Of a DNA stretch of 64,000 nt, positions 26,101 through 36,130 are shown piece by piece. The notes below the pieces were generated by a model. That model was not told the origin of the DNA. It made no database searches and worked only from the letters and a program-made list of their open reading frames with translations. Source of the DNA: Frankineae bacterium MT45 (GTDB taxonomy: Bacteria > Actinomycetota > Actinomycetes > Mycobacteriales > Jatrophihabitantaceae). The position numbers were made by a program, and so were the translations under genes. The stretch lies in contig LT629697.1 in the NCBI GenBank assembly GCA_900100325.1, positions 62,001 through 126,000 of the forward strand, given 5' to 3'. How positions within the stretch are numbered: position 1 is the stretch's first letter; each line of letters begins with the position of its first letter.

Positions 26101-29100
26101 CCAGGAGCCACGCGCAGCGGGATCCGTCGACCTCGGCGGTGACCAGTCGGCCGCCCTCGCCGATCTCGCCGTTTACTCGCACGGACGCGATTGCCCCGAC
26201 AATTACTGACGATTCCTCGGCGTCGTCGTCGGACTCGACACTCTCCGCGGCGATCAGTCGCAGCAGTTCATCTAGCACCGCGGCCCGCGGGCTGAAGATC
26301 GGAGCGTGCGACGGGTTCTCCGGCGCCGCGACGGGGACGCCCGCGCTCCCCTCCACCGGCACGGCGATAGAGGCCATGGCCGAGGCGGCCGGCGACGAGC
26401 TGACCCGGCCGCTGGCGTTGAGGACCCACGGACCTTGGCCGTCGTTGCGGCTGAAGACCTGAACTGCGCCGGTGACGCTACTGAAGGACGTGGTGATCTC
26501 GGTGTTTTCGCTACGGGTCAGCATCGCGTCGAGGGCGAAGTCGGTGACGACGACCTGGTCGGTGCTCACGTTCAGGCCGACGCCCGCCGCGTTGAGGATT
26601 GCCTCCAGGAAGAAGGCCGCCGGCACCACGGTGACGGCAAAGGCCTTCGCTTCGACGACTCCGGCGATCTCCTGCGTACCGAGCGGGCTGCTCCACAGGT
26701 GTCGTCCGCCCTCGGGGAGTTCGACGTGTGCACCCAGGAAGGGATCACCCAACGGCGCCGCGACCCGGGGCGCCGAGGTGAACCAGAAGCGCTCATTGCG
26801 CCAGACGGTGCGCGGCAGGTCGACGAAGTTGCCGGCAATCCCGACCGGGAGCAGTCCGACCGTGTGGCCGTGCACGTGCAGCTTGGCCAGGTTGGCGGCG
26901 AAGGCCAGCGCGTCGTCGTTGTCCCGCCGCAGGCTGCCGGCGATCACAGCGTCGTTGACGTTGACGCCTTGCAGGGACTTGCTGATCGCGGCCGACGCGA
27001 TCGGATGCGGCGAGACCTCGATGAAGGTGGTGTAACCGTCGGCCGCCGCGGCCGCTACGGCCTGGGTGAAGCGCACCGCCTGACGGGCGTTGGCGACCCA
27101 GTAGGCACTGTCGAAGGCCGGCGTCTCGCGCGGGTCGGCGAGGACCGAGCTGTAGACGCTGACCGTGGCCGGACGGGGCGTGATGCCGGCCAGGCTCTGG
27201 GCGAGATCCTCCAGGATCGGGTCGACGGCCGCCGAGTGTCCGGCACCGGTGACCTTCAACGGCCAGGCGTCGCGGCCGAGTGACTCGACGCGGGCCACCA
27301 GCGCGGCTACCCCGTCCTTCGGGCCGGCCACCGTGCACTGGGTCGGCGCGCCGTACACGGCGATGGTGACGCCGGCCAGCTCGTCGGCGAACTCGGCACT
27401 CCAGCGGGAGAATTCGTCGGCCGTCATGTCGACCACGGCCATCGCCCCGGCACCGGCCGAGTCGATGCTGGAGAGCAGCGCCGAACGCACCGCCATCACC
27501 CGTACGCCATCGGCCAGGGAGAGGGCGCCACTGACGACCGCAGCCGACACCTCGCCCATCGAATGGCCGATAATTGCGGCAGGTTCGACCCCACGCGAGC
27601 GCCAGAGGGCGGCGAGGGCGATCTGCACACAGAAGATCGCGACCTGGTTCTGGGCCACCGTCTCGAAGGCGGCGCCACTCTGCAGCGCGGCCATCACATC
27701 GAGGCCGGCCGCCGCGTCGACCAGGAAGGAGACCTCCTCCATGGCGGCGGCGAAGACGGGCTCGTCGGCGATCAACCGGGCCGACATGCCCGCCCACTGC
27801 GAGCCGTAGCCGGAGAAGACCCAGACCGGTCCCTTGGGACGGACGGCACTCTCGACACGACCGGTGATGACCCGGGCATCGTCGCTGCCGACCACGCGCA
27901 GCGCGGCGATGAGCTCACTGCGGCTGCGCCCGACGACCGCGGCCCGCTGGGCACCATGCCCGCGGTGAGCGGTCAGGCTGGCCGAGACATCGGCCAGCGC
28001 GTCGTCGGAGGTGTTGAGCCAGTCGGCCAGTCGGGACGCGGTGTCGCTCAGCCGGGAGGTCGAGATGGCCGAGATGCCGAGCACGACGACGGCATCGTCG
28101 TTGATCTCGGTCGGGACCGTCACCTGCTCAGGAGCCTCGGTGAAGACGACGTGGGCATTGGTGCCGCCGAAACCGAAGCCGGAGACGCCGGCCACCGCGC
28201 GACCGGAGTAGCGCGGCCACTCGGCACCGGAGCTGGCGACCTGCAGGCGATCGCGCTCGAAACGGATGTGCGGGTTCGTCTGCTCCGCGTGCAGGCTGGC
28301 CGGGATGCGGCCATTGGCCAGCGAGAGAACCACCTTGATAATGCCGGCAATTCCCGCCGCCGCCTCCAAGTGGCCGAGGTTCGACTTGGCCGATCCGATG
28401 AGCAGCGGGCGCGCCGGGTCACGGTCTCGTCCGAGCACCGCGCCGAGCGCGCCGGCCTCGATCGGGTCGCCGAGCAGCGTGCCGGTGCCGTGCGCCTCGA
28501 CGTAGTCGACCTCGGTCGGGTTGACGCCGGCACGGGCGTAGGCCGTCCGCAGCAGCGCCTCCTGGGCGTGCGGGTTCGGGGCCATCAGGCCGTTGCTGCG
28601 ACCATCGGAGTTGACGGCCGAGCCGCGGATGACGGCGAGCACGCGGTCACCGTCGCGGCGGGCGTCGGCCAGCCGCTTGATGACGACCGCGCCGCAGCCC
28701 TCACCGCGGACGATGCCGTCGGCGTCAGCACCGAAGGACTTGCAGCGTCCATCGGCGGCCAGTACGCCACCGAGGTCGAAGTTGGCGGTGATCGTCGGGG
28801 CGAGAAGCAGGTTGACGCCGCCGACGATGGCGGTGTTGCTCTCGCGGGTCCGCAGGCTGGTGCAGGCGTTGTGCAGGGCAACCAGCGATGAGGAGCAGGC
28901 GGTGTCGATGGCCATGCTCGGGCCGCGCAGGTCGAGCAGGTACGAGAGCCGGTTGGCCGCGATGCTGAGGGCCGAACCGGTGGAGGTCCAGGCGTCGATC
29001 GCGGTGATGTCGCGGGCCGTGAGGTGGCTGTACTCGCTGACGCTGATGCCGACGAAGACGCCGGTGGCGCTGCCGCGCAGCGTGTCCGGGTTGACCCCGG

Positions 29101-29770
29101 CGTGCTCCAGCGCCTCCCAGGCGACCTCGAGGAGCAGGCGCTGCTGCGGGTCGGTGACCTCGGCCTCGCGGGGCGAGATCCCGAAGAATTCGGCGTCGAA
29201 TCCGGCCACATCGTCGAGGAATCCGCCCCAGCGCGTGGTGCGGGCCAGCACGGCGTCGTTTGCCGGGGTGGAGTCGATGAACTGACCCCAGCGCCCCTCC
29301 GGGACGGTGCTGATCGCGTCGCGGCCGTGCGTGAGGAGGTCCCAGTAGCTGTCGGGACCGTCGACGCCACCCGGCAGGCGGCAGCCGACACCGATGACGG
29401 CGATGAGATCGTCGTCGGCCTCCTCGCCGGCGGCGTGCCCGGCTACGTGAGCGCCGCCCTGAGCGGCCGTCGTGTCAGCCGTCGCGTCGACCGGCTCCCC
29501 GGCGGCACTCGAAGCACCCGGTTCAACCAGCAGAGCGCTGACGATCTTGTTGATCGTCGGGACTTCCCAGGCCAGCGTCGGCGAGATGTTCTCGTCGAGG
29601 AGATCTTCGAGGTCACCGACGAGCGAGACCGCATCTCGGGACGAGAGGCCGAGCTCCTCGAGCGGGCGATCGGGGTCCGCCCCGCCCAGTTCGGCGACGG
29701 AGGCGATGTTGTTGTTCACCCAATCGACGAGCCAGTCACGCAGCTGTTCAGGTGTGAGGTCTGAGCTCAT
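23159..29770 (-). CDS. Pks13-like type I polyketide synthase with built-in ketoreductase
   Basis: The product is 2203 aa. The order is: carrier domain (1-80, probable phosphopantetheine Ser44 in LGLSSRDAV); ketosynthase (121-545, Cys292 in DTACSSS, His427, His467); acyltransferase (648-945, GHSMGE Ser737); dehydratase-like region (1005-1260) lacking the catalytic HxxxG histidine; ketoreductase (about 1465-1690, GGTGGIG, Lys1576, Ser1599/1600, Tyr1613, Asn1617); carrier (Ser1769 in GFDSLMA); a second carrier-like segment (1853-1925) with LGGTT in place of the serine motif; and thioesterase (1942-2203, GWSFGG Ser2009). The start overlaps the acyl-AMP ligase stop by 4 nt. The mycobacterial Pks13 layout is carrier-KS-AT-carrier-TE. 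The reductase here implies a beta-hydroxy rather than beta-keto product. Substrate lengths are unknown. Confidence 0.92.
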   Translation of the reverse strand: MSSDLTPEQLRDWLVDWVNNNIASVAELGGADPDRPLEELGLSSRDAVSLVGDLEDLLDENISPTLAWEVPTINKIVSALLVEPGASSAAGEPVDATADTTAAQGGAHVAGHAAGEEADDDLIAVIGVGCRLPGGVDGPDSYWDLLTHGRDAISTVPEGRWGQFIDSTPANDAVLARTTRWGGFLDDVAGFDAEFFGISPREAEVTDPQQRLLLEVAWEALEHAGVNPDTLRGSATGVFVGISVSEYSHLTARDITAIDAWTSTGSALSIAANRLSYLLDLRGPSMAIDTACSSSLVALHNACTSLRTRESNTAIVGGVNLLLAPTITANFDLGGVLAADGRCKSFGADADGIVRGEGCGAVVIKRLADARRDGDRVLAVIRGSAVNSDGRSNGLMAPNPHAQEALLRTAYARAGVNPTEVDYVEAHGTGTLLGDPIEAGALGAVLGRDRDPARPLLIGSAKSNLGHLEAAAGIAGIIKVVLSLANGRIPASLHAEQTNPHIRFERDRLQVASSGAEWPRYSGRAVAGVSGFGFGGTNAHVVFTEAPEQVTVPTEINDDAVVVLGISAISTSRLSDTASRLADWLNTSDDALADVSASLTAHRGHGAQRAAVVGRSRSELIAALRVVGSDDARVITGRVESAVRPKGPVWVFSGYGSQWAGMSARLIADEPVFAAAMEEVSFLVDAAAGLDVMAALQSGAAFETVAQNQVAIFCVQIALAALWRSRGVEPAAIIGHSMGEVSAAVVSGALSLADGVRVMAVRSALLSSIDSAGAGAMAVVDMTADEFSRWSAEFADELAGVTIAVYGAPTQCTVAGPKDGVAALVARVESLGRDAWPLKVTGAGHSAAVDPILEDLAQSLAGITPRPATVSVYSSVLADPRETPAFDSAYWVANARQAVRFTQAVAAAAADGYTTFIEVSPHPIASAAISKSLQGVNVNDAVIAGSLRRDNDDALAFAANLAKLHVHGHTVGLLPVGIAGNFVDLPRTVWRNERFWFTSAPRVAAPLGDPFLGAHVELPEGGRHLWSSPLGTQEIAGVVEAKAFAVTVVPAAFFLEAILNAAGVGLNVSTDQVVVTDFALDAMLTRSENTEITTSFSSVTGAVQVFSRNDGQGPWVLNASGRVSSSPAASAMASIAVPVEGSAGVPVAAPENPSHAPIFSPRAAVLDELLRLIAAESVESDDDAEESSVIVGAIASVRVNGEIGEGGRLVTAEVDGSRCAWLLDGSGEVVATLRGLTSRAIDRDEIVVPPSRLLYRTRFVPTPLPALTGLSEASTWLLLDADAAPQLSAQVADGLRELGHDVRLAPAADFDATAAGLREEGSEPASVVVFAAQAVPQDLSAPMNSLERDERFVLTVGQVAATLTDEVSTKRTRLWIATSGAAGLAPGESGRPGQAALRAAVRVLALEQPGARATLVDVDPAENGSDLLRELLANHVDDEVVWRGGERFSSRLEEAPPTPAGETPVRDGGYVLSGGTGGIGLVFARWLSDHGARRIVLTSRRTPSEETLAELEGWRAEVVFVPGDITDPDVSTAAVAAATADGVALRGVAHLAAARLNDQLYGDLTSEVLASIWQTKIVGAWNLHTAAVGHDLDWFISFSSMAAVVGSPGQVSYATANAWLDAFSAWQNAHGVQGYSINWGAWLKVGGAASNKNVLLDPITPTEALQALNVVLSSGQTRATIALLDPPRAISLLPGLLDMPFFSTLMRDYELESEIESEWPGVAAIRAAEPTVAATMLTARLRERVAAVMGSQPENLDVNTPLIDMGFDSLMATRAKNAVEHDLGLTLPIRLVLQGATLLELAVHIGNELGVDMSAVTDGGQSFASANASMPGNNNPLQLRPDGASTAYMPPRDPTERFLVLLWQEVLDRKPVGVNENFYELGGTTESADEVARLITERLGSAPTTAELFAGPTIAEMSDLIREQLEGNGGSPVRVLRGTGSRTPVFMFHPAGGPTSVYQPLVSMLDPDQPVYGFERIDDADTIEAKVARYIPLIREIQPHGPYRLMGWSFGGVLAGETAHQLVEAGEEVDVLARIDTIIPLVDPDQELHELLVGRYQRFAEYILETYDKVLEIPYDDLPNMSEQEHIAIFRDALTSVGVGMPPGVLEHQYTSYVDARIAERYQPKLFHGRMILYRASLHEAIAATIDPRYRRTDEKLGWDEYSTNIEVIRVPGDHISMIDRPNVDAIAAHFDGVLADLAARVL

Positions 29771-31554
29771 TCCGTGGAACCGGCGAGAACGAGCTGTCCG
29801 TCGAGGTAGCGCTGGCGCGTCGCGGCCCGGGCGATCTTTCCGCTCGAGGTGCGCGGGACGTCATTCGGGACGACCAGCACGACGTCGAGGGCGGAGACAC
29901 TGTGGCGCTGCGAGAGCGACTTGCGGATCGCCCGCGACACCGTCTCGGAGTCCCAGGCGTCGGCGCTGGCGTGGCGGGAGATCTCGGCGACGACGACGAC
30001 GCCCTCACCATCACTGGACGGGACCGAGAAGGCCGCCGTGCGGTGCCGGCCGATCGTCTCGTGCGCACCTTCGACGGTGGCCTCGAGGTCCTGCGGGTAG
30101 TGGTTGCGCCCGGCGACGATGATGAGGTCCTTCATGCGGCCGGTGATGTAGAGCTCGCCGTCGACGATGACCCCGAGGTCACCGGTGCGCAGCCACGGCC
30201 CAGCGGGCACAGCGGTGCGCGGGTTGACCAGCGTCTGTCCGAAGACCTCGGCGCTGAGTTCAGGCTTGTTCCAGTAACCGGTGCTGACGTTCGGCCCGTG
30301 AATCCAGATCTCGCCGATGAGCCCGTCTTCGAGGTGCTCGCCATTCTCCGGGTTGGCGATGACGGCGAGCTGGTCGAAGGGCGCTCCGACGGAGACCATC
30401 CGGACCGTGTTCTCGGCGTCGGCGACCGACGTGGTGGCGATGCCCTGCGAGAGCTTTCCGAAGTCGAAGACGGTCTCGGTGGCCGGCTCCGGCTTGGTGC
30501 TGCCGGCGACGTAGACGGTCGCCTCGGCCAGGCCGTAGGAGGGACGGATGACGTTGTCGCGCAGGCCGCAGCTGGCGAAGGCGGCGTTGAACTTGGCCAG
30601 CGTGTCCGGACGGACCGGCTCGGCGCCGTTGGCCAGGGCACGGACGTTCTGCAGGCTGAGCGTCTCCTTCTCGGCGTCGGTGACCTTGGCCGAGCAGTAG
30701 TCGAACGCGAAGTTCGGGGCCGGGCTGATCGTGTTCGGGTACGAGGAGAGCGCCCGCAGCCAGCGCAGCGGCTTGATCAGGAAGGCGATCGGGTCCATGA
30801 AGATCGAGTGGAGCCCACCGACGACACAGCCACCGACCACGAAGACCAGTCCCATGTCGTGGAAGAGGGGCAGCCAGCTGACCAGGTTCACCGGGTCGCC
30901 CTCGCCCTGCAGGGCGAGAATGGCCTGGCTGGCGTTGGCGACCACGTTGCCCTGCGAGATGAGCACGCCGGCCGGGAGGCGGGTCGAGCCCGAGGTGTAC
31001 TGCAGGTAGGCCAGGTCGGTGGCCTTCAGCGGCACCGGCTGGAACTGCGCCGCGAGGTCCAGGTCGAGCTCGTCGATGTTGACGACCGGAATGTCGCCGC
31101 CGGGCTGCGAGGTCAGGAAGTCGTTGACGACCTGCAGGTTGACGTTGCTGGCCAGGGCGGCCACCGGCGCGCAGTCTCCGAAGATCGAAGCGAGGCGGTC
31201 GGAGTGGCCGGGCAGGTCGGGTGAGAAGAGCGGCACGGCAACGATGCCGGCGCGCAGCGCACCGAGGAAGAAGACCAAGTACTGCATCCCCTGCGGGGCG
31301 AGAATGGTTACTCTCTCACCCTGCTTGGCTACAGCCTGTAGGCGAGCGGCGGCGGCGGTGACGCGCCGGTCCAACTCGACGTAGGTGAGGGTCTCGTTGA
31401 CGCCGGCTCGTTCGACTGAATAGTCGATGAAGGTTAAGGCTTCGCGGTCAGGCGCCTCCTGCGCCCAGTGAGTCAAATGCTCACTGACCAGACTGCGTTG
31501 CATGGCCTGTCCGGCCTCACTTACCTGGAAGTAAGTTTCCGATGTGCTGGACAT
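29767..31554 (-). CDS. Long-chain fatty acyl-AMP ligase, FadD32-like
   Basis: The product is 595 aa from ATG 31554. It belongs to the ANL adenylating enzymes: YLQYTSGSTRLPAGVLIS is the phosphate loop, SYGLAEATVYV a core motif, WLRTGDLG the ATP-binding Asp, and GRMKDLIIVAGRNHYPQDLE the hinge. PRTSSGKIAR holds the catalytic lysine. Length, LAPQGMQYLVFFLGAL and the NHYPQDLE region match the fatty acyl-AMP ligase subgroup, which loads fatty acids onto PKS carrier domains rather than onto CoA. The gene is first in the operon, immediately ahead of the PKS, as fadD32 is ahead of pks13 in mycobacteria. GTG 31569 is an alternative start with no ribosome site. Confidence 0.92.
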   Translation of the reverse strand: MSSTSETYFQVSEAGQAMQRSLVSEHLTHWAQEAPDREALTFIDYSVERAGVNETLTYVELDRRVTAAAARLQAVAKQGERVTILAPQGMQYLVFFLGALRAGIVAVPLFSPDLPGHSDRLASIFGDCAPVAALASNVNLQVVNDFLTSQPGGDIPVVNIDELDLDLAAQFQPVPLKATDLAYLQYTSGSTRLPAGVLISQGNVVANASQAILALQGEGDPVNLVSWLPLFHDMGLVFVVGGCVVGGLHSIFMDPIAFLIKPLRWLRALSSYPNTISPAPNFAFDYCSAKVTDAEKETLSLQNVRALANGAEPVRPDTLAKFNAAFASCGLRDNVIRPSYGLAEATVYVAGSTKPEPATETVFDFGKLSQGIATTSVADAENTVRMVSVGAPFDQLAVIANPENGEHLEDGLIGEIWIHGPNVSTGYWNKPELSAEVFGQTLVNPRTAVPAGPWLRTGDLGVIVDGELYITGRMKDLIIVAGRNHYPQDLEATVEGAHETIGRHRTAAFSVPSSDGEGVVVVAEISRHASADAWDSETVSRAIRKSLSQRHSVSALDVVLVVPNDVPRTSSGKIARAATRQRYLDGQLVLAGSTE

Positions 31555-31584
31555 GGAACCCCCGTTCACGATTTTTCAGTTGCC

Positions 31585-31604
31585 GTCGGTACTTAGTAAC
31601 CGAC
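31585..31604. promoter_or_regulatory. Inverted repeat in the leader of the lipid operon
   Basis: GTCGGT (31585-31590) and ACCGAC (31599-31604) flank an 8-nt AT-rich centre ACTTAGTA. It lies between the predicted transcription start near 31625 and the acyl-AMP ligase start codon, so it could be an operator or an mRNA hairpin. Confidence 0.35.
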
Positions 31605-31631
31605 GTCACGCAATTTGAGCTACTCGGCAGT

Positions 31632-31660
31632 AAACTACGGCGCTACGACAAACCTGTCAA
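31632..31660 (-). promoter_or_regulatory. Promoter of the FadD32/PKS/AccD/PPTase operon
   Basis: On the minus strand, perfect -35 TTGACA (31660-31655), 17-nt spacer, and -10 TAGTTT (31637-31632). It is the best sigma-70-type promoter I found in the window. The 31555-31856 gap that holds it is clearly more AT-rich than its surroundings and contains no gene. Confidence 0.65.
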
Positions 31661-31856
31661 TCGCTGACGAGTCGGCTGTTTCGGCGTCTTCACATCGGAC
31701 ACCTGATGGCGCAAATCGCTCACCCAGGGTGCACTGAAGGCCATCAAACACGGACAAAACCTGCAGGCCGGTTCGAGTTAGATACGTGCTAGTTTTTATC
31801 GGCGCTAAGTGACAATGGCGCTTATCAGTTCGTAACTGTAAGTAAGTTATAGTTAA

Positions 31857-32660
31857 TTACCAAAATAGCGGCAGGTACTCGGCGAGAGACGCTCTCGAAC
31901 CACTGGCGCGTACGGCACCGGAGTTGGCGACGGTATCCCACTCGACGCGCCCGGCGGCCAATCGAATCCATACTTCAGGTGACATCTCAACTACGTTCGG
32001 TGGCGTGCCGCGGGTATGCCGGGGTCCGCTGATCGCCTGCACCGCGACGAACGGCGGCACGCGCACCTCGACCGATCGCCCCGGTGCCTCCCGAACCAGA
32101 ATCTCGGCGAGCGCGCGCGTCACCGTGGCCAGGGCGTTTCGCTGCAGTGGAGCCGGCGCGAACTGCGGCAGCGACCGGGAGAGGTCGTCCGTATGCACCA
32201 CCAGCTCGATGAGCCGGGTGAGCAGCCAATCGTCGGCCCGGATCGGTCCCCGTCCACCCCGCAGAACCTCGGTGGGCCCGACCTTCGCCAGTTCCTCCCG
32301 GGGGTCTGGGGCCGAGCGCAGTTCAGCGATCAGATCCTCCGGAGAGCGGTCGTCGGCTACCGTCTCGGTGCGGTCGGCAATCTGGGCCGCCGCCTCCTGA
32401 TACCGGCGCAGATACGCCCCGAGAGGGATCGCCGTCTCGTCGCTTCGGGAGCCCAACCGCTCGATCAACCCCCGGCGCACCAGGATCAGGTGCGCGGTGA
32501 GCATCCGGACGTCCCACCCCGGCAGTACCGAGGGGGCCGAGAAAGCGGCGGCGGGAAGATTCTGCAGCCACTGCAGGGTCAGCTCAGACTGCCCGACGAA
32601 CGCGTCCGCGGCGACCGCGAAGGCCGAACCCGGGCGTCCCTGCCCATCCTTGCGACTCAC
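31857..32660 (-). CDS. Mycothiol-dependent maleylpyruvate isomerase family / sterol-carrier-like protein
   Basis: The product is 267 aa. The N-terminal half is DinB/MDMPI-like: VLPGWDVRMLTAHLILV and LIELVVHTDDLSRSL carry the histidines that bind metal in this family. The C-terminal 90 residues fit the family's sterol-carrier-like domain (VWIRLAAGRVEWD). These proteins use or handle mycothiol, the actinobacterial thiol. The real substrate is not known. The gene follows purL by 46 bp and shares its direction. From memory, genes annotated as sterol-carrier-family occur near purL/purF in other actinomycetes, so this gene probably belongs to the old purine block and not to the lipid operon. Confidence 0.75.
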   Translation of the reverse strand: MSRKDGQGRPGSAFAVAADAFVGQSELTLQWLQNLPAAAFSAPSVLPGWDVRMLTAHLILVRRGLIERLGSRSDETAIPLGAYLRRYQEAAAQIADRTETVADDRSPEDLIAELRSAPDPREELAKVGPTEVLRGGRGPIRADDWLLTRLIELVVHTDDLSRSLPQFAPAPLQRNALATVTRALAEILVREAPGRSVEVRVPPFVAVQAISGPRHTRGTPPNVVEMSPEVWIRLAAGRVEWDTVANSGAVRASGSRASLAEYLPLFW

Positions 32661-32706
32661 TCAGCGCTCACGCCTGTTCACCTTGGACTCACAGAAATGT
32701 GATGGC

Positions 32707-34971
32707 CTACTCAAAGAGCGCTGGGAGCGTGCGGGTCCAGCTCTCACGAAGCTCCCGAAGCGAGACCGAGAACTGGTCCTGCACCTCGAGTTCGCCGGCG
32801 AGTACGTCGATCACGCCAATCCGCGCCGCGGGAAGCCCGCGAGCGGTGCACATGTCGGTGAAACGGATCTCCTCGCTACGCGGAACGGAGACGATCGCCC
32901 GGCCGGCCGACTCGGAGAAGAGGAAGACGAACGGGTCGACCCCCTCCGGGACCACCACCCGCACGCCGTAGTCATTGGCGATCGCCGACTCGACCAGGGC
33001 CTGAGCCAGGCCGCCGTCGGAGAGGTCGTGGGCGGAGTCGATGAGACCGTCCCGTGAGGAGTTGATCAGGATGTCGGCCAGCAGCCGTTCCCGTTCCAGG
33101 TCGACCGCCGGCGGCTTGCCACCGAGGAAGCCGTGCACGACCGCCATCCACTCTGAGCCACCGAACTCGTCACGGGTGTCGCCGAGCAGGTAGACCAGCG
33201 CGCCGTCGCTGTCGAACTCGGCCTTGGTCCGCCGGGTGACGTCGTCGATCACGCCGAGCACGCCGATGACCGGCGTCGGCAGGATCGCGGTGGAGCCCGT
33301 CTGGTTGTAGAAGCTGACGTTCCCACCGGTGACCGGGATGCCGAGCTGCTGACAGCCGTCGGCCAGCCCGCGGACCGCCTCGCTGAACTGCCACATGACG
33401 GCTGGGTCCTCCGGCGAACCGAAGTTGAGGCAGTTAGTGACCGCCAGCGGGCGGGCGCCGGTGGTGGCCACGTTGCGGTAGGCCTCAGAGAGCGCGAGCT
33501 GCGCGCCGGCGTACGGGTCGAGGCGGGTGAAGCGCCCGTTGCCGTCGGTGGCCAGGGCGATGCCCCGCAGGGTGTCGTCGCTCAGGCGCACCATCCCGGA
33601 GTCCTGCGGCTGGGCCAGCACGGTGTTGCCCCGGACGTAGCGGTCGTACTGATCGGTGACCCACGAACGGTCGGCCAGGTTCGGCGACCCGACCATCCGC
33701 AGCAGCGTTGCCCGCAGCTCGTCACCGTTGCGCGGCCGGCGCAGGTCGTCGCCGTGGTGCTCGGTGAGGATGTCCTGGTCGTAGGGACGCTCGATCGGCC
33801 GGCTGTAGACCGGGCCGTCGTGGGCTGCGGTGCGCGGCGGGATGTCGACGATCAGGTCGCCGTGCCACTTCATCCGCAGCCGGCCGGTGTCGGTCACCGT
33901 GCCGATGACGGTGGCCAGCACGTCCCACTTCTCGCAGATCGTCAGGAACTCATCGAGCTTCTCGGGCGTGACGACGGCCATCATCCGCTCCTGCGACTCG
34001 CTCATCAGAATCTCTTCCGGAGCGAGGGTGTAGTCACGCAGTGGGGCCAGGTCGAGGTCGACGTCCATACCGCCGGTGCCGCCGGCGGCCAGCTCGGTCG
34101 TGGCACAGGAGAGGCCGGCCGCGCCGAGATCCTGGATTCCGACGACCAGGTCGGCGGCGAAGATCTCCAGGCAGCACTCGATCAACACCTTCTCGGCGAA
34201 GGGGTCACCGACCTGCACCGACGGGCGCTTGGTGACGCCCTCGGTGTCGAAGGTCGCGCTGGCCAGCACCGAGGCGCCGCCGATCCCGTCGCCACCGGTG
34301 CGAGCGCCGAAGAGCACCACCCGGTTGCCGACCCCGTCGGCCTTGGCCAACTTGATGCCACTGGCCGGGAGAACCCCGACGCAGAGCGCGTTCACCAGAG
34401 GATTGCCCAGGTAGGAGTCGTCGAAGACGACCTCGCCGCCGATATTCGGAAGCCCCAGGCAGTTGCCGTAGCTGCCGACACCGCTGACCACGCCGGGGAG
34501 CACCCGGGCGGTGTCGGGGGCGTCGGCTCGGCCGAAGCGCAGCGAGTCCATCACCGCGATGGGACGGGCGCCCATGGTCAGGATGTCGCGCACGATGCCG
34601 CCGACGCCGGTGGCCGCGCCCTGGTGCGGTTCGACGTAGCTCGGGTGGTTGTGCGACTCGATCTTGAAGGTGACCGCCCAGCCATCGCCGACGTCGACCA
34701 CGCCGGCGTTCTCGCCCATGCCGACGAGCAGCACGTCGGTCTCGGGCGCCTTGTCACCGAACTGGCGCAGGTGCACCTTGGAGGACTTGTAGCTGCAGTG
34801 CTCCGACCACATCACCGAGTAGATGGCCAGCTCGCAGCTGGTGGGACGGCGGCCCAGGATCTCGCGGATGCGCGCGTACTCGTCGTCCTTCAAGCCGAGT
34901 TCGGCGTACGGCTGCGGATGCTTCGGGTTCTTCTTGGCGTTCTTGACCGTGTCGATGCGATCCTCACTCAT
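32707..34971 (-). CDS. purL: Phosphoribosylformylglycinamidine synthase, large subunit
   Basis: The product is 754 aa, the normal size of the small-type PurL that works with PurQ and PurS to make FGAM from FGAR, ATP and glutamine. [31 protein letters not shown] and NCLNFGSP are conserved. ATG 34971 is preferred; it sits in an ATGA overlap with a 28-codon mini-frame that links it to purQ. TTG 34995 is a weaker alternative. The order purC-purS-purQ-purL reads as one operon. Confidence 0.96.
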   Translation of the reverse strand: MSEDRIDTVKNAKKNPKHPQPYAELGLKDDEYARIREILGRRPTSCELAIYSVMWSEHCSYKSSKVHLRQFGDKAPETDVLLVGMGENAGVVDVGDGWAVTFKIESHNHPSYVEPHQGAATGVGGIVRDILTMGARPIAVMDSLRFGRADAPDTARVLPGVVSGVGSYGNCLGLPNIGGEVVFDDSYLGNPLVNALCVGVLPASGIKLAKADGVGNRVVLFGARTGGDGIGGASVLASATFDTEGVTKRPSVQVGDPFAEKVLIECCLEIFAADLVVGIQDLGAAGLSCATTELAAGGTGGMDVDLDLAPLRDYTLAPEEILMSESQERMMAVVTPEKLDEFLTICEKWDVLATVIGTVTDTGRLRMKWHGDLIVDIPPRTAAHDGPVYSRPIERPYDQDILTEHHGDDLRRPRNGDELRATLLRMVGSPNLADRSWVTDQYDRYVRGNTVLAQPQDSGMVRLSDDTLRGIALATDGNGRFTRLDPYAGAQLALSEAYRNVATTGARPLAVTNCLNFGSPEDPAVMWQFSEAVRGLADGCQQLGIPVTGGNVSFYNQTGSTAILPTPVIGVLGVIDDVTRRTKAEFDSDGALVYLLGDTRDEFGGSEWMAVVHGFLGGKPPAVDLERERLLADILINSSRDGLIDSAHDLSDGGLAQALVESAIANDYGVRVVVPEGVDPFVFLFSESAGRAIVSVPRSEEIRFTDMCTARGLPAARIGVIDVLAGELEVQDQFSVSLRELRESWTRTLPALFE

Positions 34972-35071
34972 GCTGATACCCCGCTCTTCGCGCAAGCGCT
35001 CATCGACGCACGAGCTCCGGTCCTCGCTCGTACCTCGCTGCGATCCTCACTCATGCTGAAACTCCGCTCTC
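34957..35071. repeat. Direct repeat pair spanning the purQ/purL junction
   Basis: The 32-bp copies 34957-34988 and 35040-35071 match at 29 positions, including 20 in a row. Their spacing is 83 bp. Each copy contains the same ATGA stop/start overlap. The sequence looks like a tandem duplication of an original purQ-purL junction. Confidence 0.85.
34968..35054 (-). CDS. 28-codon mini-ORF linking purQ and purL
   Basis: ATG 35054 overlaps the purQ stop as ATGA, and the TGA (34970-34968) overlaps the purL start as ATGA. The 28-residue product begins [10 protein letters not shown], nearly the same as the PurL start MSEDRIDTV. It ends SGVSA, the same as the PurQ end. It is explained by tandem duplication of the junction. 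It probably serves to keep ribosomes coupled from purQ to purL; a function for the peptide is not indicated. Confidence 0.5.
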   Translation of the reverse strand: MSEDRSEVRARTGARASMSACAKSGVSA

Positions 35072-35758
35072 AACCGCCGATTCGGCGGGCACCTCGACGC
35101 CGATCATCGATAGGAAGAAGCCGAGCCCGTCAGTAGTCGGTCCGGTGAGCGCCTCGACCGCGTGCTCCGGGTGCGGCATCAGCCCGACGACGTTCCCGGC
35201 CTCGTTGCTGATACCGGCGATGTCGCGGTAGCTGCCGTTGGGATTGTCCTGCAAATAGCGGGCGATTACGCGTCCGCTCCCCTCCAGCTCGTCGAGGGTG
35301 TGCTGGTCGGCGACGTATCCGCCCTCGCCGTTCTTCAGCGGGACGACTATCTCCTGCCCCGGCTCGTAGTGCGAGGTCCAGGCGCTGGTCGTGTTCTCGA
35401 TGCGCAGGCGCTGGTCGCGGCAGACGAACTTGCGGCTGTCATTGCGGATGAGTGCCCCCGGGAGCAGGTGCGACTCGCAGAGGACCTGGAACCCGTTGCA
35501 GATGCCCAGCACGGGGAGGCCGTCGCGGGCGCCGGCGATGATCGCCTCCATCACCGGCGAGAAGCGGGCGATGGCGCCGCAGCGCAGGTAGTCGCCGTAG
35601 GAGAAGCCGCCGGGCAGGACGACCGCCTCGACGTCATGCAGGCTCGGGTCGGCGTGCCAGAGCGGGATGGCCTCACCGCCGGCAATCCGGATCGCGCGCA
35701 ATGCGTCGGTATCGTCGAGACTGCCGGGGAACGTAACAACACCTACGCGCTGAGCCAC
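35051..35758 (-). CDS. purQ: Phosphoribosylformylglycinamidine synthase, glutaminase subunit
   Basis: The product is 235 aa, a class I glutamine amidotransferase that supplies ammonia to PurL. The nucleophile is the cysteine in [10 protein letters not shown], and [10 protein letters not shown] carries the His/Glu of the triad. [10 protein letters not shown] and [12 protein letters not shown] are family motifs. The GTG start lies 6 nt after a TAATCT -10 box, suggesting its own leaderless transcript in addition to any read-through from purS. Confidence 0.96.
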   Translation of the reverse strand: MAQRVGVVTFPGSLDDTDALRAIRIAGGEAIPLWHADPSLHDVEAVVLPGGFSYGDYLRCGAIARFSPVMEAIIAGARDGLPVLGICNGFQVLCESHLLPGALIRNDSRKFVCRDQRLRIENTTSAWTSHYEPGQEIVVPLKNGEGGYVADQHTLDELEGSGRVIARYLQDNPNGSYRDIAGISNEAGNVVGLMPHPEHAVEALTGPTTDGLGFFLSMIGVEVPAESAVESGVSA

Positions 35759-35764
35759 TCGTCC

Positions 35765-35770
35765 AGATTA
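35765..35770 (-). promoter_or_regulatory. -10 box of purQ (leaderless)
   Basis: TAATCT on the minus strand ends 6 nt before the purQ GTG. No Shine-Dalgarno sequence is present in the 83-bp gap to purS. Confidence 0.45.
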
Positions 35771-35841
35771 CCTGTTCCACACACCACCCCGTGCCGCCCT
35801 GGCGGTCACGTGCCCGGGCGGGAGGAGCGGCAGCTACCCGC

Positions 35842-36072
35842 TCAGCGGCGGATGGTGAAGTCCTCGATGACCGGGTTGGCCAGCAGGGTCTGGCTCAGGT
35901 GGGCGATCGTCTCGTCGTCGACGTGATCCTCCACATCGAGCTCGAAGTGCTTCCCCTGGCGGACCGCGACCACACCCTCGACGCCCAGACGTCCGAGCGC
36001 ACCGACGATCGCCTGCCCCTGCGGATCAAGGATCTCGGGCTTGAGAACGACGTCGACAATCACGGTGGGCAC
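35842..36072 (-). CDS. purS: Phosphoribosylformylglycinamidine synthase subunit PurS
   Basis: The product is 76 aa, the usual length for PurS, the small bridging subunit of the PurLQS complex. VVLKPEILDPQGQAI and GVVAVRQGKHFELDVE are typical. AAGGAG lies 6 nt before the GTG start. It sits between purC and purQ in the expected order. Confidence 0.95.
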   Translation of the reverse strand: MPTVIVDVVLKPEILDPQGQAIVGALGRLGVEGVVAVRQGKHFELDVEDHVDDETIAHLSQTLLANPVIEDFTIRR

Positions 36073-36130
36073 TAGCTACTCCTTGGTCTGCGGGTGGGTT
36101 CAGCTTATCTGCCCGGGCAGGGCCGACGAG

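Noticed and set aside
23159-29770. Nonribosomal peptide or PUFA synthase
   Set aside because: No condensation or adenylation domains and no tandem carrier array; the domain order is that of a modular type I PKS of the Pks13 kind.
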